NCBI RefSeq assembly: GCF_001704415.2
Contig: NC_030813.1
Span: forward strand, 15,952,001-16,016,000
Direction of reading: 5' to 3'
Source: Capra hircus
Lineage: Eukaryota > Chordata > Mammalia > Artiodactyla > Bovidae
DNA: 64,000 nt
The position numbers were made by a program, and so were the translations under genes. Position 1 is the first letter of the stretch, and each line of letters begins with the position of its first letter. A model generated the notes under the pieces. It searched no databases. It was not told the DNA's origin and worked only from the letters and a program-made list of their open reading frames with translations. Of the stretch, positions 22,547-34,280 are shown piece after piece.

Positions 22547-23967
22547 ATTCCCCCTTAATTTGAGCCTCTTTTAGGCACTAACCTTCCAGCCTTAGCATTG
22601 GGTCAAAATTGATCTTTATGGCTGGAATTTTTTCACTACATGGCATTTGTTTTTATCATGATAACACTGCTGAGGCCATTTAATGAGACGCTGGGAAAGA
22701 CTAAAAACAGAAACTTCCCATGATTATTAGCATTTTGTTCATTTTATTTCACACAAAACAAAGGATTACATACTAATTTCCAAGCATTCTGAGTTAATAT
22801 GTTACATTAAACCCAATACATTTTGCATTCTTACTTCATTAATACCATCATGTACCATGATGTCCATGTCCAGTGAAGAGACCCTAAGGGGTTTTTAGAA
22901 GATCTGATTGATCTTACTTATAATTGTACTGGGAAGCTCTCTATAAAAAATGATGTAGTTGCAGCTGCCCAGAAGTTCCCATTCCAAGGCATTTAATCAT
23001 TCAGACAAGAATCAGCATAAAAATAGAATATTTTATATTTTCAGAATTAGCTTTGATAGTTTCACCATAATTAGTTTCCCTAGTTCCTCTTCCTATTTTT
23101 TCTTCCTTGGACTACAACTGTGTTTTGACCCTAGTACCCCACAGAGGTGCTTGTAAAATTCACCAATAAATTCCATGTTATTAAATCCCAAGATCAGTAT
23201 TCTGTCTTCATCTTCCTCCACACCAGTTGAACTGATGCCTCTGTCTTTTTTAGATACACTGGATTGTAGCACTCTCCTGCTGCACTTGGCTGTTTCTTCC
23301 AGGTCTCTTCTACTGATTCTTAGTTACTTGATCTCCAGCATCTTAGGCCCTGTTCTGCTTCTCTTTATGTATTTACTTTTTAGAGGATCTCATCTAGTTC
23401 CATGGCTTTAAAAGCCACTTCTATGCTGACATTTTCCAAATTTAGTTCCAGCTCCTACCCCATTCTGAACTGTGAATTCAAAATACTCTTCTCAAACATG
23501 GTATATCTGAAAACAATTTTCTAATTTTTCCCTGAAATCTTTACTTCTAGGATCCTCCCCATTTTAGTTAGTAAGAACTCTCTATCCTTCCAATTGTTTA
23601 AGTCAAAACTTTATTGTCATCCTTGAGTTTTCTCTTTCCCTTTTTACTATAGTCATTCCATCAATAAATCCTGTTGGCTCTACCATCAAATTATGTCTAG
23701 AATGTGACCACTTTTCATACTTCCACTTCTTCCTCTTTGGGCCAAGCCATAATAATATCTTACCTAGTTTATTATGTCTTAACTCGCTTCCTGGCTTCAG
23801 CTCCTGCCCAATCCACAAGCAAAGTGTATATAGATAAAACTAGCCATTTGCTAGCAGGAAAGATCTGGAAGCCATGGGTTTGCAACCAATAGTATATGTC
23901 ACAATAAACACAGGCTTTCCTGATTAGGTGAAAGTGTCCTGTAAAGGAGGCTCTTTTCAAACATTCT
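22547..23967 (+). other. Intergenic, no gene seen
   Basis: About 1.4 kb of AT-rich sequence without a confident repeat or gene call. Confidence 0.4.
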
Positions 23968-23978
23968 AAGCTAACTAG

Positions 23979-24023
23979 GGGGTCGCAAAGAGTCAGACAC
24001 AGCTGAGCGGCTGAACTGAACTG
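23979..24023 (+). mobile_element. 45-bp BovB 3'-end insertion
   Basis: Only the last 45 bases of BovB are present (from 'ggggtcgcaaagagtcagac' to the CTGAACTG tail). A perfect 11-bp duplication AAGCTAACTAG is at 23968-23978 and 24024-24034. Confidence 0.93.
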
Positions 24024-24034
24024 AAGCTAACTAG

Positions 24035-24561
24035 TTAGAAGAAAAGATGGAAGTGGGTCATCTAGGAGTTATATGATATTATCAATCAGGCCTGGCTTCA
24101 TGAGCAAGCATCCTGTGCATTTGCACAAGGCCCTGGACTCAGAAGGGTTCCAGACTATATTTCCCATTAACACCCTGAAATTCTTAATCATTTTTGAACA
24201 AGGAGACCTGGATTTTCACTTTGTGCTGAGCCCTGTATGATCAGCCCTGATTATGTGGCTGATCGGGTGATAAATGCTGTACCGTGGTATCTGACGGCAG
24301 GAATTGAGAGGAAAAAGCAAATCTTGGAATCGCTACAGCAGAACAAGTATCTAATGACTGACTATGAAGAGAAAGTGAAAATAAAACTTAAAATCTTATT
24401 TTCTGAGAAGATGGAAGTGATTTCCATGAAGAACATACTAGAAAAGATTTGTTAGAGAAAAAAAGAGATCTCTATCAGCCAGAGGAAATGGAGTTTCAGG
24501 ATTTAACCCCTAAGGAAAGCTGAGACAAAGAGGACAAAATCTGAATTCGCAGAGCTGGGGC
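24035..24561 (+). other. Intergenic with an unassigned 72-codon open frame
   Basis: An open frame at 24237-24455 encodes a charged, helix-like peptide with no family I can name. It has no promoter or splice context. It may be a decayed pseudogene fragment or chance. Confidence 0.3.
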
Positions 24562-24766
24562 TGTATTGGTTGTTTAGTTGCCAAGCCGTGTCTTTTGCAA
24601 CCTCATGGACTGTAGCCCACCAGGTTTCTCTGTCCATGGGATTTCCCAGGCAAGAATACCTTGCCATTTCCTTCTCCAAGGGATCTTCCCAACCCAGGGA
24701 GTGAACCCATGTCTCCCTGCATTCCTAGGTGAATTCTTTACCACTGAGCACCCTGGGAAACCTGAG
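24562..24766 (-). mobile_element. Bov-tA SINE, antisense
   Basis: Bov-A body and reversed tRNA head; a short internal deletion near 24658. Confidence 0.9.
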
Positions 24767-26429
24767 GTTGCATTTAGAGTATAAGAAATTAGGTGAGATT
24801 ACCAGGAATACATATACAGAAAAGGTATAAAGGAGAGACTTGGGGCATCTATAACAGGGCTGGAACCAGGTAACATTGTTATATTTTGTCTTTTCTTTGT
24901 GAAGACTTATTCCTATACCACCAAGTTTCTCTGAAAGGACCAAGCCTGGTCAAGGGAGCTAGGTGGGACCTCAGAGGTACTGTAGGACAACACCCACACT
25001 TTAGAGATGAGAAACCCAAAGCTTCAGAAAGCAGACCAAAAAAGAACTCTGTGTTTCCTTTTCCCAGCTCTTGAAATGTGCTGTCCAAAAATTAATTTAA
25101 AAAAAAAAATCTTTGACATCTTGTGACGGCAGAAAGAGGTCTTGGGTATTTGCTGGCGGTCCCCTGGTTAGGACTCTGCTCTCATTCCGCAACTGATGTG
25201 AAAGAGGCCTTGATTTGACTGGATCCTACCACATGACTTCTCTGTAGGCACTTCAACTCCCCTACTGTAAAAAGGTTAATACCCGTCAAGCACGTTGCTC
25301 CTTTTCCTCCACTGTGGTTCGAGTTGATCACAGCCCTGAGGTTCCTGGCTGACTGAGCATCTGAAGGCAGACTTAAGCCTGGCTGCTCCCCAGTAACCTA
25401 GCCTTGGGGTAGGCTCACAGATCAGTCGGGGAGGGACGCCCTTTTCTGCTTCTAATTTGTCCAAAGGCTGTATTCCTGAAAAGTGTTGTTTTGAGTGTAA
25501 GAGAGCAAGTCTGTGAAGTGCCTGGCACAGAGTAAGCTCTAAACATAGACACATGCAATTCTTATGAACTCTGCATTGCACATTTATTATAAACTCATGA
25601 AGCTTAACAAACACAAAACGCCAAGCTAGAATTATTGGTGTAATTCTTATAAAGGTCACATCCATTCTAAACACTTGCAGTATTACCCTGGATCTTATTG
25701 TAAAATTCTTGGAAATTGCCAGGATACTAAAATAACTAGGTATTTATAGCTCTGGTAAAAACTACTGCAATTGTTATTTCAGGATGCTGCACTGCGCTGG
25801 GATTAAAAATACAGGGAAACGTCACTGGAACCATGAAGCTACACCATATCTTCAGTAGGAAAATTGTGGGTTTTTTTTTTATGCTTTCAAGTTTATAGTA
25901 TGGCTTCTTCCCTATTACGGAAGAAAACTCGTGGTTTTTATTGTCAAACCATTTTCTTCTAAAATTTCTTAACCAGCATCTACATTTGTCAGCCAGGCAC
26001 CACAGAGCCTGGTTAACATGTTCCAGTCCCCATCCGCCAACCGCGGCCACCGCAGTCCAAGAAGACCGGTGAGGACCCAAGACCGGGAGATGCCAATCTG
26101 AACTCTCATCCCATGTATCACGCAGAATCACGGTTTCAAACCCCAGATTCAGCTGGCCCCCTCGCGACGCTCTCTGCAAGGGACTACGGGGGCTTGTTTC
26201 TCCGACGCTGTCTACACCCTGAATAGCTTGTCGCTCGGCTCGGGATGGCTGGGCCGCACACCCCCAAGTCAGAGGAGGTCACGGGGGTTCACCACCTTGC
26301 TACACCCTTCAATTACCCGAAGAGCTTTCAAAATATAACAATGCCCACTGACTCCGGGATGAACTTAATCAGCCTGTCTGGGATATGGGGCCCGGCATGG
26401 TATTTAGTTAGTACAACCAACCCCTAAGG
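24767..26429 (+). other. Intergenic sequence upstream of PLA2G12A, no gene seen
   Basis: Mostly unclassified. A decayed CHR-like fragment may sit near 25148-25190. Minus-strand open frames here lack recognisable domains. Confidence 0.4.
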
Positions 26430-26690
26430 TAGTACTAACGAGCACCAGGCGGTACCGCCTACCTGGCCACTCGGGAGAACCTCGCCAGCTGGGAGGCAGC
26501 CGGGGTCACTCGCCTTCCCACCTGCCCCGCGCCTCTGACGCACCACGCTCCGCGCAGGCGCACAGCGCAGCGGCCGGCCCGGGTCCGCGCGTGCGCCTCG
26601 CCCGGCTTCTCTGCCGCGGCACGGTCTCCGGGCGGGAGAGCTCATTGCGCGCGGCGAGCCCCGCCTCCCAGCCGGGCGCGGGGCGTGGGC

Positions 26691-26714
26691 ATGGAGCCGG
26701 CCGCCCCCGCCTAG
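26691..26714 (+). promoter_or_regulatory. PLA2G12A: Short upstream ORF of PLA2G12A
   Basis: An ATG with G at -3 and G at +4 opens a seven-codon frame (MEPAAPA, stop TAG), 100 bases before and out of frame with the main ATG, whose -3 base is C. If transcription starts upstream of 26691, this uORF could lower translation of the main protein. Confidence 0.5.
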
Positions 26715-26790
26715 CCCCGGACCCGCGCCGCTGCCTGGGGCGCCCCGACGTCTCCGTGGGGTGGGCCGGGCGCGGCCTGGCGCTGCGCGG

Positions 26791-26986
26791 ATGGCCCTGC
26801 TCGCCGTTCTCCTGGTCCTCTTCTTGACCGCCGCTGGGAGGTGCCAGGAGCAAGCCCAGACCACCGACTGGAGGGCCACCCTGAAGACCATCCGGAACGG
26901 CGTTCACAAGATTGACATGTACCTGAACGCCGCCCTGGACCTCCTGGGAGGCGAGGACGGGCTTTGCCAGTATAAGTGCAGTGACG
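26791..26986 (+). CDS. PLA2G12A: Group XIIA secreted phospholipase A2, exon 1
   Basis: Starts at ATG 26791 and encodes 65 residues plus one base. Residues 1 to about 18 (MALLAVLLVLFLTAAGRC) form a signal peptide. The mature part begins QEQAQTTDWRATLKTIRN and ends LLGGEDGLCQYKCSDG. These are near-identical to human PLA2G12A, whose signal sequence is four residues longer as I recall it. The frame stays open upstream to a GTG at 26761, but no upstream in-frame ATG exists, so the ATG is chosen. The donor is GTGAGG. The enzyme is secreted and hydrolyses the sn-2 ester of glycerophospholipids with Ca2+. Confidence 0.97.
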
Positions 26987-28140
26987 GTGAGGGGGACCCC
27001 AGGCCCTGCGGGGCCCATGCGTTCGGGGCTGTCGGGAGGACTGGGGTCGTGGAGGTGTGAGATGTCCGGCGAACCTTGTCGGTGTCTTTCTGGCCCTGGA
27101 TTTAGAAAAACGTAAGCACCGCTAGGATCTTGCCGTTCTTGTGATTGAGCAACCTGCTGATAAATTCACACCATTGCTTTTAGAATGTGAGAGGTCGCCT
27201 GAGAGTACTCTGCATTCTGTTTCATTGCATCTGAATTACATTTTTTTTTTTTTTTTTTGCAATTGCATGATGACGATTGCCTAAGAACTTAGTGACATAC
27301 ACTTCATGGGGATGGAGTGAAACAGACTGATTTTAGAGCCTTTAAATTAGCTGACTATGCAAAACATACGGAGAATTTTCAAGTCATGCTGTTTTATGAT
27401 AACTTTTTCAAGAATTGGTTTAAGTTTTAAACCTACAGAAAATAAATTGCGACCTTTGTACAGACTTTGGTGTACTTTATTGTTGAGAAAGAGTTCCGAT
27501 TGACTCTTCTAGAACGATTCTATCAATACTTGATAGGAATTTTCTTTCTTTAGATGTCAGTGACCTGCTTTCTCATTGTTGGTTGCTATTAATATTATTC
27601 TTTTTATTTACTTTTTCATATTTTTAAACTTGAATTCTGTTTGAATCTGAGAACTTGTTTGGTGTCATTGTTAGTGATAACTTGGTATTTCAGGCAGAGA
27701 TCTTTCTTTTGAAGCCCTTGACTTTTTTGAATGCCTAAATGCTATAATTGTTCAGATGAGGTACTTGGGCTCCTTTTTTGAAATTCAGAATGCTAAGAGT
27801 AATTGGGAGACCGTGTTTCCCATATAAGTGGACAAGTGTGGGGCCTAGTTAATTTCATGTTTGGTAGCTTAAAGTAAAAGGCAACTGGGTGACTTTAGTG
27901 GTAAAACTGAACTATACATAGGTGAATTTAAAGGGACTCTGTCATGTGAAAGCATGATGTAACATGCAGTCATAATTTCTGCTTTTCTGTTAATGGAGGT
28001 AAAGAATGAATTGTATGTTGTATGCTATGCACTGCTAAATATCATTCCTTCTTAAATATATGCCTGAATGCTACTACCAGTATTCAATCAGGAAAGGCAT
28101 TTTTGTCCTTTTAGAGCTTGTTAGGAGGAATAAGAGAGTA

Positions 28141-28500
28141 GCTTGAAGATTAAATGGTTGCTTTTCTGGAGACAGACGTCACCGTTTTACTTAGTCATCC
28201 CCGTTCATTAAACAAATATTTGAGTGCCTGGTTTATGTCAGGTGTGCTACCAACTGGAGATTTGGCAGTGAACAAAACCGACAGAAAAATGAGGGGAAAA
28301 TGTGAAATAAAGCTGACAGAATCCGTGTCCATGGCATTAAATTCTGGTGCAGAGAGACAGTAAACTAAAGGCTAAGTAAAATGAGCCAGGTCTGCAGTGT
28401 GTGGAGGTCTGAAGTGTGCCAGCACTTCCAGAATAGTGCAGCAAGGAGCCAACGGTGGTGGTGCTGGGAGGCGGTTAGTTTACTCTTTTAAACAGGTTCA
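28141..28500 (+). mobile_element. Ancient mammalian repeat (L2-age)
   Basis: 'ttaaacaaatatttgagtgcc' and 'ggcagtgaacaaaaccgacag' match a common old mammalian interspersed repeat. Family assignment is approximate. Confidence 0.55.
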
Positions 28501-28794
28501 GGGACGGCCTCACTGATGAGATACTACTTTAGAAGAAGTCTGAAATGGTGAAGGTGACACTGTGATGAGCTAGGGAAAGAACAGTCCAGGCAGAGGGGAC
28601 AACAAGCGTAAAGCACCAGAATTGAAGGGCCGGGCAAGGATGCCTCTGTAGGTTTTGGCCTGAGCCAAAGGAAGGCTGTAGCTGCCATTTACTGAGAGAG
28701 GAAAAGTTGGAAGGATCAGTCTTCATAAATTGATTATGAGCCAAGGGTTCTAGAGTTTATTACGTTTAAAATGTCTCTGAAGTTAAATGCATGC

Positions 28795-29222
28795 TGTTCT
28801 TTTTATTTTAACTTGTTGTATATTGGAGTATAGCTGATTAACAATGTTGCCGTAGATTCAGATGGACAGTAAAGGGACTCAGCCATACATGTACATGTAT
28901 CCATTCTCCCCCAAACTCCCCTCCCATCCTGGCTGCCACATAACATTGAGCAGAGTTCCCTATACTGTACAGTAGGACCTTGTTGGTTAGACATTTTAAA
29001 CATAGCAGTGTGTATATGACCATCCCAAACTCCCTAACTATTCCTTCACCCTGCCCTTTCCCCCAGCAACCATATATAGTTCTCTAAGTCTGTGAATCTG
29101 TTTCTGTTTTGTAAATAAGTTCATCTGTATAATTTCTTTTTAGATTTCACGTATAAGGGGTGTCTAATTCTCCTTATCTGTCTGACTTCACTCAGTGTGA
29201 CGATCTCTAGGATCCATGGATA
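28795..29222 (-). mobile_element. L1 3'UTR fragment, antisense
   Basis: Ruminant L1 3'UTR in reverse ('gttgtatattggagtatagc' to 'gtgacgatctctagg'); 5'-truncated. Confidence 0.85.
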
Positions 29223-29606
29223 CTATTCTTATTAAAAATATTGTTTTAATCTTCCCTTTTACTTAAACCTCTTCCACATCCTCACTAAATTTACTGTTTA
29301 GAGCAAAGTTTCCAGCGTAAAAACATAAATGAACTTGAGAATTTAGGAAATGGTATGTTTCAGTGAAAATCTTTTTGTGTCTTAGTAAGTACTGTCTGCT
29401 CAGGACTCATAGGCTCCAAATCACCAAATTAATAATTCTGACATGATGAAAATTGTTCTTTAATTGCTGTTACTCAAGAAGTCTCCCTGGAACAGTGTTT
29501 CAACCTTTCCTATGTTTTGAAATGTGAGTGATCTTATCAGAACCAAATAGAAACAGACAAATCTCAAAACTAGAGGAGCATGGTAATTAAGGGATGTAGC
29601 AATAAA

Positions 29607-29861
29607 AGACATGGCAACCCACTCCAGGATTCTTGCCTGGAGAATCCCGTGGACGGAGGAGCCTGGAGGGCTGCTGTCCATGGGGTGGCACAGAGTTGGA
29701 CACGACTGAAGCGGCTTAGCATGCATGCATGCATTGGAGAAGGAAATGGCAACCCACTCCAGTATTCTTGCCTGGAGGGTCCCAGGGACAGAGGATCCTG
29801 GTGGGCTGCCATCTGTGGGGTCGCACAGAGTCAGACACGACTGAAGTCACATAGCAGCAGC
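29607..29861 (+). mobile_element. Bov-A2 SINE (dimer), sense
   Basis: Two Bov-A units joined by a GCATGCATGCA linker at about 29719-29731, ending in an AGC repeat. AGCAATAAA is duplicated at 29598-29606 and 29862-29870. Confidence 0.95.
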
Positions 29862-30185
29862 AGCAATAAAGAAGTCAAGGGAGCCTTTAAAACAAAACAA
29901 AAAAAGACTTAATGGCGGAAGAGGTGTTGAATTAAAGGGCACAGATTTGTTGCATTCATTTTTATCTTTGCTCTGTGGAAAGAACTCTGAGGAGTGAGTT
30001 CTAGTACATAAATAGATTGGCCAGGAGCAGTGATGGCATTTCTCTGTTAATTGCAACAAAGGTGTAGTATACGTGCACAGATACTGCTTGGGGTAATGTG
30101 CAAGTTCTCTTCTCATTCCTTGCTTTTCTCAGTGAAGAAGGAATAGAAGTAATCTGCTGAGTGAGAAGGTGGGAATGAAAATGTT

Positions 30186-30316
30186 GGTTGTTGTTGTTTA
30201 GTTGGTCAGTGATGTCCGATTTCTTTTTCAACCCCATGGACTGTAGGCCACCAGGCTCTTCTGTCCATAGGATTTTCCTAGGAAGAATACTGCGGTGGGT
30301 TGCCATTTCCCCAGGA
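30186..30316 (-). mobile_element. Bov-tA fragment, antisense
   Basis: The Bov-A body in reverse is present; the tRNA head is absent. Confidence 0.85.
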
Positions 30317-30911
30317 AGTACTGGAGATTGAAGAAAATAGGAGAGTGAGTGTACTAGGGGGGAAAAGTGGCATTAGGGCTTTTTGGAGATTAATAATCAG
30401 AAATTTAAATTCTCAAGTGTTTGAGAAAACAGGTTGGAGTTCTGTACTGTGCTTCCTACAAAAGGGAGTAGTAAGCTTTTTGAGACCCAACAGCCTTCCC
30501 CTTAAGCCTCTCATCTGTTTCAGTGTCTTTCAGGTGAAAGGCATTGGTCTGTTATTAAACCAAATTTAGAAAAATATGTAGAAAAGAACTATCATTGTCT
30601 TAGTCCAGGTGGATCTTTAGACTTCAACTGCCCATACAGATGATGAAATGTAAAGCATCAAGATAAGGGCAGTTGTTGAGTTAAAAAATGAGATCAGTGA
30701 ATAGTAGTTGTATGTAGTTGTGCGAAGTGGGTTTGATTTGTTTTTAAAACTCTTATTCGTAGCCCATTTTCCCGTTAGCTTTCTGTACAAAAATGCTGAG
30801 AAATTATCATTTGTAATTTCTGCTTATATATTTTAGGGGACAGTGACCGCAGCGCATTATGGATTTGGGTTTGACTCATGTTGTTTCTTCTGCTGTTGAG
30901 TTTTTACTTGC

Positions 30912-31305
30912 ACTGTGTATTAGTCTGCTCAGGTTGATATAATGAAATGCCACAGACTGGGTGATATAAACAACAGGAGACTATTTCTTACAGTTCTGAA
31001 GGCTAAAAAGTCCAAGATAAGGGTTGAGCCAATCCTTCTCTATGGTGAGGAGAGGTCTTGGCTTGCAGACCTCAGCCTTCTTGCATGGTGGAGGCGGGGA
31101 GTGCAAGGAAAGCAAGTTCTCTGGGCCTCTTCTTAAAAGGGTACCAATCCCGTCGTGAGGCCCCTACCCTTGTGACCTCGTTTAAACATAATTACCTCCC
31201 AAAGTAATTATGCATTACTTTGCATTATCACCAAATGCATTGGTAGTTAGGGCTGCAGCATATAAATTTGGGTGCGGGGAAACACAGTTTAATTCATGGC
31301 ACTTA
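30912..31305 (-). mobile_element. MaLR-type LTR, antisense
   Basis: Starts 'tgtattagtctgctcagg' and ends with a reversed 'tgaattaaactgtg'-like edge; the inner order follows the MST/MLT1 LTR in reverse. Confidence 0.75.
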
Positions 31306-31542
31306 GTATAAACTGGCACCCAGTAGAAATGCTAAGTACTTTAAATGTTCAGCAGCTTATAATACCATTTATAACAGCATTTAAATAGTATTAATACGGT
31401 TGTAATCTTGGTATCCATATCAAATTAACCTTTTTTTCTTTTTCTTCAACTCTTTTATTTATTTAAAAATTTTTACATTTTATATTTGAGTATAGTTGCT
31501 TTACAGTGTTGTGTTAGGTATATAGCAGAGCTATTTAGTTAT

Positions 31543-31955
31543 TGTCATTGTTCAGTCACTAAGTTGTGTCTGGCTCTCGGCGACCCCATGAACTGCAGTA
31601 TGCGGCTTCTTTGTCCATCACTGTCTCCTTGAGTTTCCTCGAACTCACGTGCATTGAGTCAGTGATGCTATCCCGCCATTTCATCCTCTGTTGCCCCCTT
31701 CTCCTCTCGCCCTCAGTTTTTCCCAGCATCAGGGTCTTTTCCCGTGAGTCAGCTCTTTGCATCAGGTGACCAAAGTATTGAAGCTTCAGCTTCAGCACCA
31801 GTCCTTCCAATGAATATTCAGGGTTGATTTCCTTTAGGATTGACTGGTTGGATCTCCTTGCAGATCCAAGTCTCAAGAATTCTCTAGCATCACAGTTTGA
31901 AAGTGTCAGTTCTTCAGTGCTCAGCCTTCTTTATGGTCCAGCTCTCACATCCATG
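31543..31955 (-). mobile_element. BovB LINE 3' fragment, antisense, 413 bp
   Basis: Old-looking BovB 3' end with a degenerate tail. TTTAGTTAT is duplicated at 31534-31542 and 31956-31964 inside L1 sequence. Confidence 0.92.
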
Positions 31956-32076
31956 TTTAGTTATACAGGTACATATATCTATTCTTTTTCAGATTCTTTT
32001 CCCATATAGATTATTGCACAGTATTGAGTGGAGTTCCCTGTGTTGTTCCATAGGTGTGGGTTGATTATTTTACAAA

Positions 32077-33228
32077 TCAGTTCAGTTCAGTCGCTCAGTC
32101 GTGTCCGACTCTTTGCGACCCCATGAATCATAGCACACCAGGCCTCCCTGTCCATCACCATCTCCCGGAGTTCACTCAGACTCACGTCCATCGAGTCCAT
32201 GATGCCATCCAGCTATCTCATCCTCAGTCGTCCCCTTCTCCTCCTGCCCCCAATCCCTCCCAGCATCAGAGTTTTTTCCAATGAGTCAACTCTTCTCATG
32301 AGGTGGCCAAAGTACTGGAGTTTCACCTTTAGCATCATTCCTTCCAAAGAAATCCCAGGACTGATCTCCTTCAGGATGGACTGGTTGGGTCTCCTTGCAG
32401 TCCAAGGGACTCTCAAGAGTCTTCTCCAACACCACAGTTCAAAAGCATCAATTCTTCAGCGCTCAGCCTTCTTCACAGTCCAACTCTCACATCCATACAT
32501 GACCACAGGGAAAACCATAGCATTAACTAGACGGACCTTTGTCGGCAAAGTAATGTCTCTGCTTTTGAATATGCTATCTAGGTTGGTCATAACTTTTCTT
32601 CCAAGGAGTAAGCGTCTTTTAATTTCATGACTGCAGTCACCATCTGCAGTGATTTTGGAGCCCCCAAAAATAAAGTCTGACACGGTTTCCACTGTTTCCC
32701 CATCTATTTCCCATGAAGTGATGGGACCAGATGCATGATCTTCATTTTCTGAATGTTGAGCTTTAAGCCAACTTTTTCACTCTCCTCTTTCACTTTCATC
32801 AAGAGGCTTTTTAGTTCCTCTTCACTTTATGCAATAAGGGTGGTGTTATCTGCATATCTGAGGTTATTGATATTTCTCCCGGCAATCTTGATTCCAGCTT
32901 GTGTTTCTTCCTGTCCAGCGTTTCTTATGATGTACTTTGCATAGAAGTTAAATAAGCAGGGTGACAATATACAGCCTTGACGTACTCCTTTTCCTATTTG
33001 GAACCAGTCTGTTGTTCCATGTCCAGTTCTAACTGTTGCTTCCTGACCTGCATACAGATTTCTCAAGAGGCAGGTCAGGTGGTTTGGTATTTCCATCTCT
33101 TTCTGAATTTTCCATAGTTTATTGTGATCCACACAGTCAAAGGCTTTGGCATAGTCAATAAAGCAGAAATAGATGTTTTTTTGGAACTCTCTTGCTTTTT
33201 CCATGATCCAGTGGATGTTGGCAATTAA
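32077..33228 (-). mobile_element. BovB LINE fragment, antisense, 1.15 kb
   Basis: Reversed tail, then BovB ORF2 from the C-terminus through the RT YADD region to the FDCVDHNKLW motif. The YADD is YADN here (32840 region), an inactivating change. No clear target duplication; at most three bases are shared. Confidence 0.92.
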
Positions 33229-33552
33229 TAGTAGTATGTGTATGTTAATCCCGACCACCTAGTGTATCCCTCCCCAACACCTTTTCCATTTGGTAACCGT
33301 AAGTTTGTTTTCTAAGTCTGTAAGTATTTCTGTTTTGTGAATAGATTGATTTGTACCATTCTTTTAGATTTCAGATATAAGTGATATGTCTTTCTCTGTC
33401 TTACTTCACTTAGTATGGTAGTCTCTAGGGCCATCCATGTGGCTGCAAATGGCATTATTTCATCCTTTTTTATGGCTGAGGAATATGCCATTGTATTTAC
33501 GCAGCACATCTTTATCCATTCATCTGTTGATAGACATTCAGGTTGTTTCTCA

Positions 33553-33742
33553 ATGGTAAAGAATAGGCCTGCAATTTAGGAGATGCCAGTTCTGTCCCTG
33601 GGTTGGGAAGATCCCCTGGAGGAGGAACTGGCAACCCACTCCAGTATTCTTGCCTGGGAAATCCCATGGACAGGGGAGCCTGACAGACTGCAGTCTATAG
33701 GGTCACAAAGAGTCCCAGACGACTGAGCAGCTAACACACACA
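33553..33742 (+). mobile_element. Bov-tA SINE, sense
   Basis: Diverged head, good Bov-A body, CA-rich tail ('cacacacac'). Confidence 0.88.
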
Positions 33743-34203
33743 CGGTAGTTATGGAGGTTTGCGTGCAATGGAACAGTGACTGAGGTTGCTAAGATACAGT
33801 TCTTGCCCTGTAGATTTTAACCTAAAAATATAAGCATTAGAACGTGCAGGAAAATAGGTTGGATTTATGTGTCATACATATGGACCCAGTCTGGCCTGTA
33901 AGCTCTGAAATAGGAGTCCAGAATAAGGATTTATTTGTGCGTATGATGTGGAATTACAAATAAACTGTGAGAACACTTTATGAACTGCCATCTATGTGTA
34001 CATCTATACATTTGTACTTATTTTGCTTGAGTAAAAGTAATTTGGTAGACAAATCAGCATTTTTAATGCTCATCCAGTTTAACACATATTCACTTATGTC
34101 AGCATCAAACAGTAAATATTTCCAAGGCTAGTCCAGCATATTGTAAACTGTGTATTTTCTAACATATTTGAAAATTAATGTTTATAACATTTGTATTTTA
34201 TAG

Positions 34204-34280
34204 GATCTAAGCCTTTCCCACGTTATGGATATAAACCCTCCCCGCCGAATGGATGTGGCTCCCCACTGTTTGGTGTTCAT
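34204..34280 (+). CDS. PLA2G12A: Group XIIA secreted phospholipase A2, exon 2
   Basis: This 77-bp exon reads GSKPFPRYGYKPSPPNGCG, then SPLFGVH. It is the part just before and including the Ca2+-binding loop (GCGSPLFG), which differs from the classic group I/II loop, a known trait of group XII. The acceptor is TTTTATAG and the donor GTAAAT. It enters on the second base of a Gly codon and ends in phase 0. Confidence 0.95.

Larger units (their letters stand above)
26430..27020 (+). promoter_or_regulatory. PLA2G12A: CpG-island promoter of PLA2G12A
   Basis: GC and CpG content rise sharply here over exon 1 and the 350 bp before it. There is no TATA box at a suitable place. GC-box-like sites ('ccccgcctccc' near 26660) and NRF1-like 'gcgcgtgcgc' near 26588 are present. 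This is the usual look of a broadly expressed gene. The transcription start was not determined. Confidence 0.85.
31440..33552 (-). mobile_element. L1 3' end, antisense, split by two BovB insertions
   Basis: L1 3'UTR pieces at 31440-31542, 31956-32076 and 33229-33552 join into one continuous L1 when the two BovB copies are left out. The 5' side ends at a Bov-tA SINE. Confidence 0.85.
26987..34203 (+). other. PLA2G12A: PLA2G12A intron 1 (7.2 kb)
   Basis: No exon is seen. A T run lies at 27240-27258. Sections 27260-28140, 29223-29597, 30317-30911 and 33743-34203 show no confident repeat; the other parts hold the retroposons listed separately. Confidence 0.7.

Noticed and set aside
26424..27018. 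Minus-strand frames of 155-170 codons over the PLA2G12A CpG island
   Set aside because: GC-rich shadow frames opposite exon 1 and the promoter; composition explains them.
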